Assembly: GCA_965203195.1 (NCBI GenBank)
Contig: OZ241860.1
Location: 2,480,001-2,544,000 of the forward strand
Direction: 5' to 3'
Origin: Bin87 sp965203195
GTDB lineage: Bacteria > Chloroflexota > Dehalococcoidia > Lucifugimonadales > UBA3495
Length of the DNA stretch: 64,000 nt
Position 1 is the stretch's first letter; every line of letters starts with the position of its first letter. Shown one piece after another: positions 8,491 to 18,122 of the stretch. Under the pieces are notes generated by a model. It saw nothing but the letters and a program-made list of their open reading frames with translations, did not search any database and was not told where the DNA came from. The translations under genes were made by a program, and so were the position numbers.

Positions 8491-8817
8491 CTAGATCACA
8501 TCCTCCATACCGCCCGTCGGGATATAGGACGGGTTCCGGGTTATGTCGTGGCCGTCCCGACCCGGGAGCGGATGGGCCTTCATGAGCAGAACGTGGGTAC
8601 GCCGCATCATCCCCACCCGGATAGACGGTTGGCGTCCATCTCCTCGTCCTCGGTCCGGGGGAGTGGGAGGCGATCTTGTGCTCCAGGAAGTCCTGGACCG
8701 CCGACAGATCCTAGATGTCGGCGTTGGCCACCCGGATGGCGGCCTACAGAGGAGAGAGGGGGAGGGTAGATTGGTTCGCCGGCCGGATACCGGCGCCACG
8801 CCGGGAACGAAAGGCAA
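8491..8817 (-). other. Degraded coding-like region, no recognisable product
   Basis: Between the HNH gene and the broken coiled-coil gene. The minus strand is open for 108 codons, but a different minus-strand frame contains more protein-like stretches (for example LSAVQDFLEHKIASHSPG) interrupted by stops. This looks like a decayed gene rather than an expressed one. I do not recognise it. The stretch ends just before the GC hairpin at 8459. Confidence 0.3.
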
Positions 8818-8842
8818 CGATTATGCCAGCGGCGGAACGCGT

Positions 8843-9347
8843 TTATGCCCCACCGCCGGCATCGCCGTTTTCCAGTTGGGCCAGCCTTTCGGTAGCCCGG
8901 GCGAGTTCCAGACGCAGGGAAGCATTCTCGTCGGCAAGCCGGGCGGCCTGCGCCAAAGCGGCGGCCGCCTGTTCCCGCTCGGCGGCGGCCTGTTCCCGCG
9001 CGGCATTGACCTGTTCCCGCGCAATGGCGGCTTCATTCTGGGCCTTTTGGGCCTGGCGGGCGTAGATTATGCTGGACAACACGATGCCGGCGCCTCCTGA
9101 TACGGTAATATACGGTAATAGTCGGGCTTATGACCCGGAAAATGCGCTCCCATTCCGCAAATTTCAGCGGCGCGCCGGAGTCTGGCGCCGGGGCCAAGGC
9201 GTAGATGGCGCTGGTTATGCCTGTTGCCAGCGCCTGGAGCAGCGCGAATTCCAGCAGAACCAGCGCTGTTGCCGCGAGGTGCGCTGCCAACAGCGTCCGG
9301 TAGCCGCCGGCCTTGGGCCCGCCCCGGGTATTCCCCTCATTTGCCAT
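8843..9347 (-). pseudogene. Membrane coiled-coil protein, frameshifted by a 10-bp tandem duplication
   Basis: Frame 1 (9347 to about 9110) encodes MANEGNTRGG and an apolar stretch, then ERIFRVISPTITV. Frame 2 (to 8843) encodes GGAGIVLSSIIYARQAQ and a Glu/Ala/Gln coiled coil ending LAQLENGDAGGGA. The break coincides with a direct duplication of TACGGTAATA (9101-9110 and 9111-9120). Removing one copy restores an open frame of 164 codons reading PTITVSGGAGIVLSS across the join. The restored protein has two or three hydrophobic segments followed by a coiled coil, the same plan as the gene at 2219. Confidence 0.7.
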
Positions 9348-9402
9348 AGTGCCAGTCCATACTATACCACCTTGCGCCGGACGGCAAAGCGGCCTTGTGG
9401 TG

Positions 9403-9474
9403 TAGGGTTATTCAAAACTCGGCGCGTTTTACGCCGCGCTACGAATTTCGTTACTTTCATGAGCTATTTCCGCA
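9403..9474 (-). repeat. Dispersed repeat, copy A (inverted relative to copy B at 23.0 kb)
   Basis: Read on the minus strand, this 72-bp sequence aligns with 23040-23112 on the plus strand. The first 30 bp match at 25 positions and the last 20 bp (CCGAGTTTTGAATAACCCTA) are identical. The pair is in inverted orientation and brackets the IS remnants and defence genes. The rest of the 9348-9654 gap holds only the terminator below. Confidence 0.65.
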
Positions 9475-9567
9475 ATCGGACAGCGCATCGTTCCCGCGCT
9501 GGATCCACAGAACGCCCCCGATTCGTCGGGACGATTATAGCGTTACAGACGCTCCGGAACGCAGGCC

Positions 9568-9599
9568 AAAAAGAAAACCGGCCGCTACCCGACGGCCGG
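9568..9599 (-). terminator. Intrinsic terminator (minus strand)
   Basis: On the minus strand a CCGGCCG/CGGCCGG stem with an 8-base loop (9578-9599) is followed immediately by TTTTCTTTTT (9577 to 9568). This is a textbook Rho-independent terminator and lies 56 bp beyond the end of the decayed transposase. Confidence 0.78.
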
Positions 9600-9654
9600 C
9601 CCGGAACGCTATCGGCAGGCATCCGACAAACCGGATGCCCGCCAGCCCTGTCGA

Positions 9655-10640
9655 CTAACTCGCGCTACGCCCATTCCTCGCTTCCGCCAGGAATTGATCC
9701 AGCTGCGCCGCCAGCGACATCGGCATCCGCAATCGCGCGTGCGCCGATACCCGCCGCAAACCGAAATAGCGATGCCGCTCCAACGGGCCCTGCTCCTTCC
9801 ACCTGCTGGACACCTGCTCCACGCTCCACCGCTTGGCGTACATCATATTCCACTCCGGGCTACCCCGCCGGATGCGCCCGCCGAACCGCCTGATGTTATC
9901 CTCAGGGTTTCCCACGCCTCGTCATCGCAGGCGGAAACGGAGCGCGCCGTATCACGCCGGGCGCAACCATCCTCAGGGCATCGGTACAAGTGACGCCCGG
10001 TATCGGGATCAGTGCGGACATACGCCATTTCACGCTGGCTCAAACGGGTCGGGCACTCCCTCTGCAGTGTAGATGTCGCCATGCAACTTGCCGTCCGGCA
10101 GTCCGCGCTGGTGTATGACCGGAACGCCGCCATTCCGATGCACAAACTCGTTATTGTCTCTGGAATCATACCCTCTATCATCAATGACCACCGCGCCTGC
10201 CGGCAAGCTGAACCAGGAATGGCCGGACGCCAGTTCCGCAAGCGGCGACAGCGAAAACGGCGAATCGTTCCGCCTGGCCATAGTAACGACTATACCCAGC
10301 GGTATGTCGTGATTGGCGTCGGCGGACCACATAGGCTTTATAGCCGAAAACCCATTCCTGTTGCGAAGGATCCCGGGCCAAATTCTTTTTCGTCCACGTC
10401 GGCCGGCCAGGGTTGCGCACCGTGCGCTTCCGGTTCGGATTGGCGTAAGCGACTATGGTAGTGGCGTCCACCGCCGCTTCCTGGCCCAGGTCCGGGCCAG
10501 CTCCGCCAGCCGATCCGGGAGGACATCGCAACAGCGGACAATCAGAGGCGGACAGGCTGCCGTGCCGAGGCGACGGCCGGGCAGGTAGGCTCGCAGTATG
10601 GCCGCCGGGAGCATACCCTGCGCCTGAGCCAGCGAATTTC
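9655..10640 (-). pseudogene. Decayed DDE transposase (IS5/IS1182-like)
   Basis: Pieces of one transposase are spread over several minus-strand frames. In order they are a start region LIVRCCDVLPDRLAELARTW, then AVDATTIVAYANPNRKRT (first catalytic Asp), EWVFGYKAYVV, VVIDDRGYDSRDNN (second Asp) and a C-terminal piece WNMMYAKRWSVEQVSSRWKE with the Glu-containing helix, ending at 9655. At least three frame changes are needed, so it cannot make a working enzyme. The 5' limit near 10640 is approximate. It is followed by a good terminator. Confidence 0.72.
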
Positions 10641-10972
10641 CAGGAATTCTCCGACCGGCAACGCCGAATCTCCGGCTTCCAGTCCCAACCCCGAAATACC
10701 CGGAAAACGACGCCGGCACAGGGGCCCAATCGGCACGTTGACTCAAGCAAACGACCTGCTAATATCCAATCACCAATTTCGTGATATTGCAAAATGCCTG
10801 ACGATTGGCTAGACGAGCTCTTCGACCTCTCCGGCAATCGGAGTCTCCACAACGGGCGGGCCATGTTGGCCCAAATCCTTTCCAGCGAGTTCCGAATTCC
10901 CCCGACTCCCGCGGCTTGATACCCCAACGAGTTCATCCATTGCCGTAGCTGGTACTCGCCGCAGGTCATCGG

Positions 10973-11000
10973 CCCCTGCGCTCAGTCCTCACCGCAGGGG
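10973..11000. promoter_or_regulatory. Inverted repeat upstream of the defence operon
   Basis: CCCCTGCG (10973-10980) and CGCAGGGG (10993-11000) form perfect 8-bp arms around 12 bases, centred about 65 bp before the helicase start. It could be an operator or a leader hairpin. I see no convincing -35/-10 pair beside it. Confidence 0.35.
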
Positions 11001-11051
11001 CAACCTAGCACTACACGCCAAAGCGCAGAAGCGCAACCAGGAGCGTCAATC

Positions 11052-14000
11052 GTGGACACGGAAACTGCTATTACCGTTCAGCCCGGGCAAGTTCTTTCGG
11101 GCTCGCTGTTCAGCGAGTCAATGCGGGTGGAAACCGTTAGCGCCAACGGCCCAGATCTTTGGGAACTCGGCCTGGTAGGTCATACATCGAGGCGGTTCCG
11201 CAGGGTCTGGTTGACTGCGGAGCAACTCCGCACACTCGCCATCGCCAGCGCCGGCCCGTCCTACGATGGCGATGGCGCGTTGCTGCGGCTCGGTTTGCAA
11301 GCCCACTCCTTGGGCATTGCCTACGAGTTCGACCCGTACTTCGCGCTGTCGATGGCGCGGGTTGACCCGCTGCCTCACCAGCTGGAAGCCGTCTATGAGT
11401 ATCTGCTGAAACTGCCCAGCGTGCGGTTCCTGCTGGCCGATGACGCCGGCGCCGGCAAGACCATTATGGCCGGCCTGCTCATCCGCGAACTGAAACTGCG
11501 CGGCCTGGCGGAGCGCATTGCCATAGTCTGCCCAGCCAACCTCACCTTCCAGTGGCAACGGGAACTCAGAGAGAAATTCGAGGAAACGTTCTTTGTCCTT
11601 AAGGGCGGCGACATTCGCAACCAGTTCGGCGCCAACGAATGGCAGGAACGCAATCAGGTAATCACCTCGCTGGACCTGGCCAAGCGGAACGACATTTTGC
11701 CCGGACTGAAGCAGGCGCGTTGGGATCTGGTGATAGTGGACGAGGCGCACCGGATGTCCGCGCGCGACGAAAGCCATAAAAGCCAGCGTTATCAGTTGGG
11801 CGAAATCCTGCGGGACAGCTCCGACCACATCCTGCTGCTCACGGCTACGCCTCACAAGGGCGACCCACAGAACTTTACCCTGTTTCTGCAACTGCTGGAC
11901 CAGGACGCTTATGCCGACGTCAAGTCCATCAGCAGGGCTATGGAACAGCGGCGCGCTCCTTTCTACCTGCGCCGCACCAAAGAGGCGATGGTCTATTTCC
12001 CGGAACGCCAGCCGGATGGCGAATGGACAGCGGCGCCTGTGTTCACCAGGCGCATCACCCACACCGCCGGCTTTGACATCGCTGGAACCGAATTGGATCT
12101 GTACCACGCGGTTTCCCGGTTCATCAAACGGCAGAGCGCCCGCGCCGCCGAACAGGGCGACACCGCCCGGGCGCGCGCCGTAGGATTTCTGATGGCACTG
12201 TACCAGCGGCGTCTGGCTTCCAGCGCTCGCGCCATCCGCCGCTCCTTGGAAAACCGGGCCCGGCGCCTGGAAGACAACCTCGCAAAAGCCCAATCGCGGG
12301 TCGCCGCCGCGTCACACCACATCCCGGACCCGGAAGACTTCGAGGAAATGACCGAGGAAGAACGTATCAGTCTGGAAAATCGGCTGGATGCGTTCACTAT
12401 GGCCGACCGTGCCGACGAAATCCACTCGGAAATTGAGGAACTCAAAGACTTCGCCGTCCAGGCGCAGGCCGTAGCCGACGCCGGCGGAGAGGCGAAACTC
12501 AGCCGGTTGCGGGAAATCCTGCAAGAGCAGGGCTTCTTTGACCACCCGGAACAGCGGCTGCTGATTTTCACCGAGTTCAAGGACACTTTGGATTACCTGG
12601 TGGAACAGCTCAGTGCCTGGGGGTTCCGGGTAGGGCAAATCCACGGCGGTATGCACACGGGCAGCCGGGATGAGCCGGGAACCCGACTGTATGTTGAACA
12701 GCAGTTCCGCGACGGCGACATACAGGCGCTGGTGGCTACGGAAGCCGCCGGCGAAGGCATCAACCTGCAATTCTGCCACATCCTGTTCAACTACGACATT
12801 CCCTGGAACCCCAACCGGCTGGAGCAGCGGATGGGCCGTATCCATCGCTACGGTCAGAGCCACGACTGCCTCATATTCAACTTCGTCGCCGCCAACACTA
12901 TTGAAGGCAAGGTGTTGCAACGGCTGCTGGACAAGATCCAGGAAATCAGGGACGCCCTGGACGATGACGCCGTGTTCAATGTGGTCGGCGAAGTCCTGCC
13001 CGCCGCGCAGGTGGAACGGGTATTCCGCGATTACTATGCCGGCCGGCTGGGCAACGACGACCTGGAGGATCGGCTGCTACGCGACATCGACGAAACCCGC
13101 TTCCGGGAGATTTGCCAAACGGCATTGGAAGGGCTGGCCACCCGGCGCCTCGACTTGGACCTGCTGGTGGAACAGCGCGCCCGCGCCCGGGAACGCCGGG
13201 TGATGCCTGAAACCGTGGCCCGCTTCATCAGCGACAGCGCCCGCCACGCCGGGTTACCATTGCGCCCGGCGCCTAACCTGCCCCATACCTTTGACGCCGG
13301 ACGCACGCCGCCCGCCTTGCGCCAGCACGCGCCCGGCTCCGGAGCAATCGCCGCCAGCTACGGTCGCATCACCACCCATCGGGATACGGCGCAGGAACAC
13401 AGCTTGGAATGGGTTATGCCCGGCCATCCCCTGTTTGAGGCCCTGCGCCGCCACAGCCTGTCCCTGGGACAGAAAGCCTTCGCCAGCGGGGCCTGCTTCC
13501 ATTCCCTCCAGCACCAGGAACCGGCCCGGCTGGACTTCTACCGGGCGCAGGCCGTGGACGGAACGGGCCAGGCGATACACGAAAGGCTGTTCGTCATTGA
13601 ACTTGCCGAGGGCGTAGAACCCCGCCTGGTGGGACCGGAACTGCTGGGCAACCTGACGCCGGCTGCGCCGCCCGCCGTCTTGCCGGCGGTGGCGGAACGG
13701 CCCGAGGCCGACGAGTGGCTGCACGAACAAGCCTTGCGCCCCTTCCTGGAAGCAGCGCGCGCGGAACGCGTCGCCGAAGTGCAGCGCATCTCCGAACACG
13801 TGGAACTGTCGCTGACCGAACTGCTGGCGAAGGCCGATGTGGAAGTAGGCCACGCCAGCGTAGCCAAAGAGCAGGGCGTCACCGGCGCCGAAGGGAGGCT
13901 GGCCCAAGCCAACAACCGACACGACGAACTGCGCTCCCGCCGGCAGCGCCGCCGCGACGAATTGGAGCGCCAAAGTTCCGTAACCCTGCAAGGCGTAGAG

Positions 14001-14477
14001 CGAATGACGACCGTACTGGCACTGCCCCACCCGGAACGGGAAGCGCCGGAAATCGGCAACCTGCGCCCCAGCGCGGCAACTGAAATGACGGCGATGCGCG
14101 TGGCGATGGATTACGAAAAAGCCCGCGGCTGTCAGGTGTATGATGTACACGAGCAGAATTTGGGTTATGATGTCACCAGCCTGGACCTGAAATCGGGCGA
14201 GCTGCGCCTGATTGAAGTCAAAGGGCTGGCCGCCGCCAGCGGCGACATCCTGCTGACGCCCAATGAACGCCGCGTTGCCGAAGACCGCCGGGACTGCTAC
14301 TGGCTGTATGTGGTCACCAACTGCGCCGCGGAGCCGCAGCTGCATCCCCGCAAGGATCCCGCCCAGCTCGACTGGCACGAGGAAAGCAAGGTGCAGCACT
14401 ACCGCCTGAATGTGAACGCCATGACCCAGCCGATGGTGATACGGGACGAACCGGCCGCCTACGGAGCGCAAGAATGA
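11052..14477 (+). CDS. SNF2-family helicase with C-terminal DUF3883 domain (anti-phage operon)
   Basis: A 1141-residue superfamily 2 DNA translocase. Walker A is DAGAGKT (131-137), the DEAH box is at 230-233, and motif III appears as TATPHKG. The second RecA lobe carries LIFTEFKDTLDYL, ATEAAGEGINLQFC and QRMGRIHRYGQ. A long coiled region follows. The tail from about 1019 is a DUF3883 domain with GYDV (Asp1040) and IEVKG (Glu1055, Lys1057), a spacing reminiscent of PD-(D/E)XK nucleases. The GTG start has AGGAG ten bases upstream. Its stop overlaps the methylase ATG by four bases (ATGA), so the two are translationally coupled. Related helicases occur as DrmD of DISARM and in BREX-like clusters; the exact family here is inferred. 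Confidence 0.88.
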   Translation: MDTETAITVQPGQVLSGSLFSESMRVETVSANGPDLWELGLVGHTSRRFRRVWLTAEQLRTLAIASAGPSYDGDGALLRLGLQAHSLGIAYEFDPYFALSMARVDPLPHQLEAVYEYLLKLPSVRFLLADDAGAGKTIMAGLLIRELKLRGLAERIAIVCPANLTFQWQRELREKFEETFFVLKGGDIRNQFGANEWQERNQVITSLDLAKRNDILPGLKQARWDLVIVDEAHRMSARDESHKSQRYQLGEILRDSSDHILLLTATPHKGDPQNFTLFLQLLDQDAYADVKSISRAMEQRRAPFYLRRTKEAMVYFPERQPDGEWTAAPVFTRRITHTAGFDIAGTELDLYHAVSRFIKRQSARAAEQGDTARARAVGFLMALYQRRLASSARAIRRSLENRARRLEDNLAKAQSRVAAASHHIPDPEDFEEMTEEERISLENRLDAFTMADRADEIHSEIEELKDFAVQAQAVADAGGEAKLSRLREILQEQGFFDHPEQRLLIFTEFKDTLDYLVEQLSAWGFRVGQIHGGMHTGSRDEPGTRLYVEQQFRDGDIQALVATEAAGEGINLQFCHILFNYDIPWNPNRLEQRMGRIHRYGQSHDCLIFNFVAANTIEGKVLQRLLDKIQEIRDALDDDAVFNVVGEVLPAAQVERVFRDYYAGRLGNDDLEDRLLRDIDETRFREICQTALEGLATRRLDLDLLVEQRARARERRVMPETVARFISDSARHAGLPLRPAPNLPHTFDAGRTPPALRQHAPGSGAIAASYGRITTHRDTAQEHSLEWVMPGHPLFEALRRHSLSLGQKAFASGACFHSLQHQEPARLDFYRAQAVDGTGQAIHERLFVIELAEGVEPRLVGPELLGNLTPAAPPAVLPAVAERPEADEWLHEQALRPFLEAARAERVAEVQRISEHVELSLTELLAKADVEVGHASVAKEQGVTGAEGRLAQANNRHDELRSRRQRRRDELERQSSVTLQGVERMTTVLALPHPEREAPEIGNLRPSAATEMTAMRVAMDYEKARGCQVYDVHEQNLGYDVTSLDLKSGELRLIEVKGLAAASGDILLTPNERRVAEDRRDCYWLYVVTNCAAEPQLHPRKDPAQLDWHEESKVQHYRLNVNAMTQPMVIRDEPAAYGAQE

Positions 14478-17400
14478 CCATTCCCCAAGAATGCAAACGC
14501 CTGGCCGAGGTGGACTTCCCCATCGCCAAGGTATCCCGACACGCCGTGCGGGAAAAGTCGATCCGGCACGGACACCCTGCCACGCTACACCTGTGGTGGG
14601 CGCGCCGGCCGCTGGCCTCCTCCCGCGCGATGCTGCTGGCCCTGCTGTTGCCCGACCCCGCCGACCTGCTCTGCCCGGACGAGTTCAGGACGCAGTGCCG
14701 CGCGGCGCTGCTCAACCTGCCCGGCCGTCCCGGCGGGTGGGACGCCGAGTTGCAGACGGACGCCGGCTTGCGGCGGGCACTGCTGGACTTCATCGCCGAC
14801 TTCGCCAACTGGGACAACGCCGCCAACCCGGCCTACCTCACCGCCGGCCGCGCCCTGGTGCAGGCCGCCCACCCGGAGGAGACGCCGCTGGTGGTTGACC
14901 CCTTCGCCGGCGGCGGTTCCATCCCTCTGGAAGCCCTGCGCCTGGGCTGCGACGCTTTCGCCAGCGACCTCAACCCGGTTGCCGGCCTCATCCTGAAAAC
15001 GCTGCTGGAGGACATCCCCCGGCGCGGGCCGGAACTGGCCGACGAACTGCGCGCAGCCGGCGCGGAAATCAAGGCGCAAGCCGAAGCGGAACTGGCCGAC
15101 CTCTATCCCCCGGACCCGGACGGCGCCACGCCCATTGCCTACCTGTGGGCGCGCACGGTGCGTTGCGAAAGCCCCAACTGCGGCGCCGAAATCCCGCTGC
15201 TGCGCTCCCTGTGGCTGTGCCGGAAGCCCAAACGCAAGTGGGCCTTGCGTCCCGACATTATCCGGGAGGCAGGGGCGCCGCCCCGGGTGGAGTTCGCAAT
15301 CTTTGCGCCGGAGTCCGACCGGGAAGTCGCCGGCGGCACCGTGGCCCGCGCCAAGGCGACTTGCCTGGGCTGCCGAACCGTGCTGCCGCCGGAACGGGTG
15401 CGGGCCCAGCTGGCCGCCCAGCGCGGCGGCGGCGATGTGGTGTTTGATGAACAGGGCAACCGCGCCGGCGGCGCGCGGATGACGGCGGTGGTCACCCTGA
15501 AACCGGGCGCAACGGGACGACACTACCGTTTGCCCGCCGATGCCGACTACGCCGCCGTGCGCCGGGCGCAACAGCGGGTAACGCAACTGCTGGCCGATTG
15601 GGAACGCAACGGACGCCAAGGGCTTTGCCCGGTGCCGGATGAACCAATGCCTACCATCGGAACTCTGGGCTTTCGCGTCCAACGCTACGGGATGATGCAG
15701 TGGGGTGACCTGTTCACGGCGCGGCAGAACGTCGCTTTGGAAAATCTGACCCGGTTGACGGCAAGCCTGCCCGATGGCTCGTATCAAACATTGATCGCTC
15801 TGCTCATCGGCAAAATGGCAGACGGAAACAATTCACTTGTGCAATGGCTAACGGATTCTGAAAACCCGGCGCACCTTTTTGCGCGCCAAGCCATCCCAAT
15901 AGTCTGGGATTTCTGCGAATCTACGCCGGCCAGTACATCGCGCGGTGTTTTTCTTTCCGGCATCAATGCCGCTTGCGAAGTTATCGACCGCTTGGCCACA
16001 GTAACTCCGGGAACAGCGCAGCAGGCTGACGCCATCAGTCACCCATTGCCAGATCTGTCGGCCGCAGTTTGGCTCACCGACCCGCCCTATTATGACGCCA
16101 TACCTTATGCGGATTTGAGCGACTTCTTTCTGGTCTGGCTAAAACGGTCCGTACCCGAGCACCCATTAGTGCGTGATTACCTCGTGCCGGATAATCCGCT
16201 TGCTCCGAAAGCCGGGGAAGTGGTACAAGACGAAACCAAGCTGTATGACGGCCAGCCCAAAAATCGCCAATGGTTTGAGGAGCAAATGGCGTCCGCTTTC
16301 GCCGAAGGGCGTCGTATCTTGAACGAGGACGGCGTCGGTTCCGTGGTATTCGCCCACAAGACCACCGCAGGCTGGGAAGCGCTGCTATCCGGGATGATTC
16401 GGGGCGGCTGGACAATTACCGGCTCGTGGCCCATTGCCACCGAACAGAAGCAGCGTCTGCGCGCCCGCGAGTCCGCCGCTTTGGCCACCAGCGTCCACCT
16501 GGTCTGCCGGCCCCGGCCAACCGATGCGCCCGTTGGCGACTGGTCGCAGGTATCGGGCGAGTTGCCCGTCCGCGTTGGCGAATGGATGGAACGGCTGCAA
16601 GGCGAGGGCATCAAGGGCGCGGATCTGGTATTCGCCTGCATCGGGCCGGCACTGGAGATTTTCAGCCGCTACTCCGCCGTGGAAACGCCAGCCGGGGCGG
16701 TGGTAGAATTGCCGGAGTATCTGGAAAAGGTGTGGGAAGTGGTGGGCCGCGCCGCCCTGGAGCAGGTACTGGGGACGCTAGAGTCGCGGGCGCGCAACGA
16801 CGTCGGCGGCGCGCTGGAGGAGGACGCCCGCCTGACGGCCCTGTTCTTGTGGACTTTGCAGGGTTCCGGCAACTACGAAGCCAGAAACGACAACCAGCCG
16901 GCGGATGCTGGCGACGCCGGCGAAACCGACGCCGGTGGGCGGCCGCAGAAAGGCTACCAAATGCCCTACGACGTCGCCCGCCGGCTTGCGCAACCCTTGG
17001 GCATCCACCTGGACGAATGGAAATCCCGTATCATCGACATTGACAAGGGCGCCGTGCGGCTGCTGCCGGTAGCGGCGCGCGCCGGGCAACTTTTCGGCGC
17101 CGCCGGGTCTTCGGCGCTGGCCGATGAGATTGAGACCAGCGCGGTGGAGTCGCCGCAGCTGGGCCTGTTCCCGGAACCGGAATCGCCGGCCCGGCCGCGT
17201 GGTCGCCAAAGCCGGCAAGCCGCCGGGAGCAGCCCGCCCGGCGCGGTGTCCGCCCGCCGGGACGCCACTACCCTGGACCGGGTGCACGCTGCTATGCTGT
17301 TCCAGCATTCGGGCCGCAGCCAGGCGTTGCACGCCATAATCCGGTCGGAGCAGGAGGAAGGCCCCGACTTCCTGCGCCTGTCCAACGCGCTTTCGGCCCT

Positions 17401-17746
17401 GTACCCTGGAGGTAGCCCAGAGAAGCGGCTGCTGGACGCGATGCTGCTGGCGGTCCCAGATAGCCGCCGCATCTCGCATACGCAGAGGATACCTATGCCG
17501 GCCCCGCCTGAACTGCTGCAACGCATCACGACCCGCCCGGAGGTGTTTGGCGGCAAGCCGATTGTCCGCAATCTGCGCATATCGGTGGAACTAGTTCTCA
17601 GCCTGCTGCGACAGGGGGTTACCCAGGAGGAACTTTTGGATGACTACCCTGAACTTGATCCGGATGACATCCGAGCCTGCATCGCCTACGCCCACGCAGG
17701 CATTGCCGGTGATGATCCGTCCGCAATTTCGGTCTCCGCGCTATGA
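14474..17746 (+). CDS. DUF1156 adenine-specific DNA methylase with C-terminal DUF433 antitoxin domain
   Basis: A 1090-residue protein. Residues 1-55 are the DUF1156 signature (EVDFPIAKVSRHAVREKSI, then RHGHPATLHLWWARRP). SAM-binding motif I is DPFAGGGS (142-149) and catalytic motif IV is DPPY (536-539), preceded by a zinc-ribbon region with CESPNCG and CLGC pairs. This is the COG1743 methylase type found in anti-phage clusters, including PglXI of type 3 BREX. The methylase part appears to end near residue 995 (YPGGSPEKRLLDAML). Residues 1008-1090 are a DUF433 antitoxin (PEVFGGKPIVRNLRISVELV, LLDDYPELDPDDI) in the same frame. Its expected role is host DNA marking for self-recognition. The fusion is odd and is described separately. 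Confidence 0.87.
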   Translation: MTIPQECKRLAEVDFPIAKVSRHAVREKSIRHGHPATLHLWWARRPLASSRAMLLALLLPDPADLLCPDEFRTQCRAALLNLPGRPGGWDAELQTDAGLRRALLDFIADFANWDNAANPAYLTAGRALVQAAHPEETPLVVDPFAGGGSIPLEALRLGCDAFASDLNPVAGLILKTLLEDIPRRGPELADELRAAGAEIKAQAEAELADLYPPDPDGATPIAYLWARTVRCESPNCGAEIPLLRSLWLCRKPKRKWALRPDIIREAGAPPRVEFAIFAPESDREVAGGTVARAKATCLGCRTVLPPERVRAQLAAQRGGGDVVFDEQGNRAGGARMTAVVTLKPGATGRHYRLPADADYAAVRRAQQRVTQLLADWERNGRQGLCPVPDEPMPTIGTLGFRVQRYGMMQWGDLFTARQNVALENLTRLTASLPDGSYQTLIALLIGKMADGNNSLVQWLTDSENPAHLFARQAIPIVWDFCESTPASTSRGVFLSGINAACEVIDRLATVTPGTAQQADAISHPLPDLSAAVWLTDPPYYDAIPYADLSDFFLVWLKRSVPEHPLVRDYLVPDNPLAPKAGEVVQDETKLYDGQPKNRQWFEEQMASAFAEGRRILNEDGVGSVVFAHKTTAGWEALLSGMIRGGWTITGSWPIATEQKQRLRARESAALATSVHLVCRPRPTDAPVGDWSQVSGELPVRVGEWMERLQGEGIKGADLVFACIGPALEIFSRYSAVETPAGAVVELPEYLEKVWEVVGRAALEQVLGTLESRARNDVGGALEEDARLTALFLWTLQGSGNYEARNDNQPADAGDAGETDAGGRPQKGYQMPYDVARRLAQPLGIHLDEWKSRIIDIDKGAVRLLPVAARAGQLFGAAGSSALADEIETSAVESPQLGLFPEPESPARPRGRQSRQAAGSSPPGAVSARRDATTLDRVHAAMLFQHSGRSQALHAIIRSEQEEGPDFLRLSNALSALYPGGSPEKRLLDAMLLAVPDSRRISHTQRIPMPAPPELLQRITTRPEVFGGKPIVRNLRISVELVLSLLRQGVTQEELLDDYPELDPDDIRACIAYAHAGIAGDDPSAISVSAL
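17495..17746 (+). CDS. DUF433 antitoxin, possible internal in-frame start within the methylase gene
   Basis: An ATG at 17495, in frame with the methylase (its codon 1008), is preceded by AGAGG six bases upstream. Initiation there gives an 83-residue stand-alone DUF433 protein, the normal size of this antitoxin family. DUF433 genes are usually paired directly upstream of a DUF5615 toxin, exactly as here (next gene overlaps by ATGA). Thus the antitoxin may be made both as the methylase tail and as a free protein. That two products exist is inference; the ribosome site and frame are visible. Confidence 0.6.
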   Translation: MPAPPELLQRITTRPEVFGGKPIVRNLRISVELVLSLLRQGVTQEELLDDYPELDPDDIRACIAYAHAGIAGDDPSAISVSAL

Positions 17747-18099
17747 ATTTCTTAGTCGACCGCTGTGCCGGAACCAAGCTAGCCGACTGGCTGCGCAACA
17801 ATGGGCATAATGTGCTTGAAGCCCGGAGCCTCGGCGCAGATCCGGGCGACCGGGCTCTGCTGGAACTGGCGGCATCGTCAAATCGGGTACTGATTACCAT
17901 TGACTCCGATTTCGGCGAATTAATTTATCTGCACAACTCCGCTCACGCCGGGCTGATTCGTCTGCCGGACGTGCCGGCGCAGCAGCGCATTGAGCTCTTG
18001 GCAGAAGTGATAAACCGGCATCGCCAGAAGTTGGAAAACAGCGCCGTAGTAACGATACGCGGCGCGCGCATCCGGGTTTCACACCCACCTATCAACTGA
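17743..18099 (+). CDS. DUF5615 PIN-like toxin
   Basis: A 118-residue protein of the DUF5615 (Mut7-C/VapC-like PIN) family, the usual toxin partner of DUF433. It begins MNFLVDRCAG (Asp6) and has further acidic residues at DPGD (33, 36) and TIDSDFGEL (54, 56), the set expected to bind metal in a PIN ribonuclease. The start overlaps the upstream stop by four bases (ATGA), so toxin synthesis depends on translation of the antitoxin/methylase. It is 23 bp from the DUF499 gene, placing a toxin-antitoxin module inside the defence operon. Confidence 0.82.
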   Translation: MNFLVDRCAGTKLADWLRNNGHNVLEARSLGADPGDRALLELAASSNRVLITIDSDFGELIYLHNSAHAGLIRLPDVPAQQRIELLAEVINRHRQKLENSAVVTIRGARIRVSHPPIN

Positions 18100-18122
18100 A
18101 TGCTAATCAAGGAGCTTGCCCT

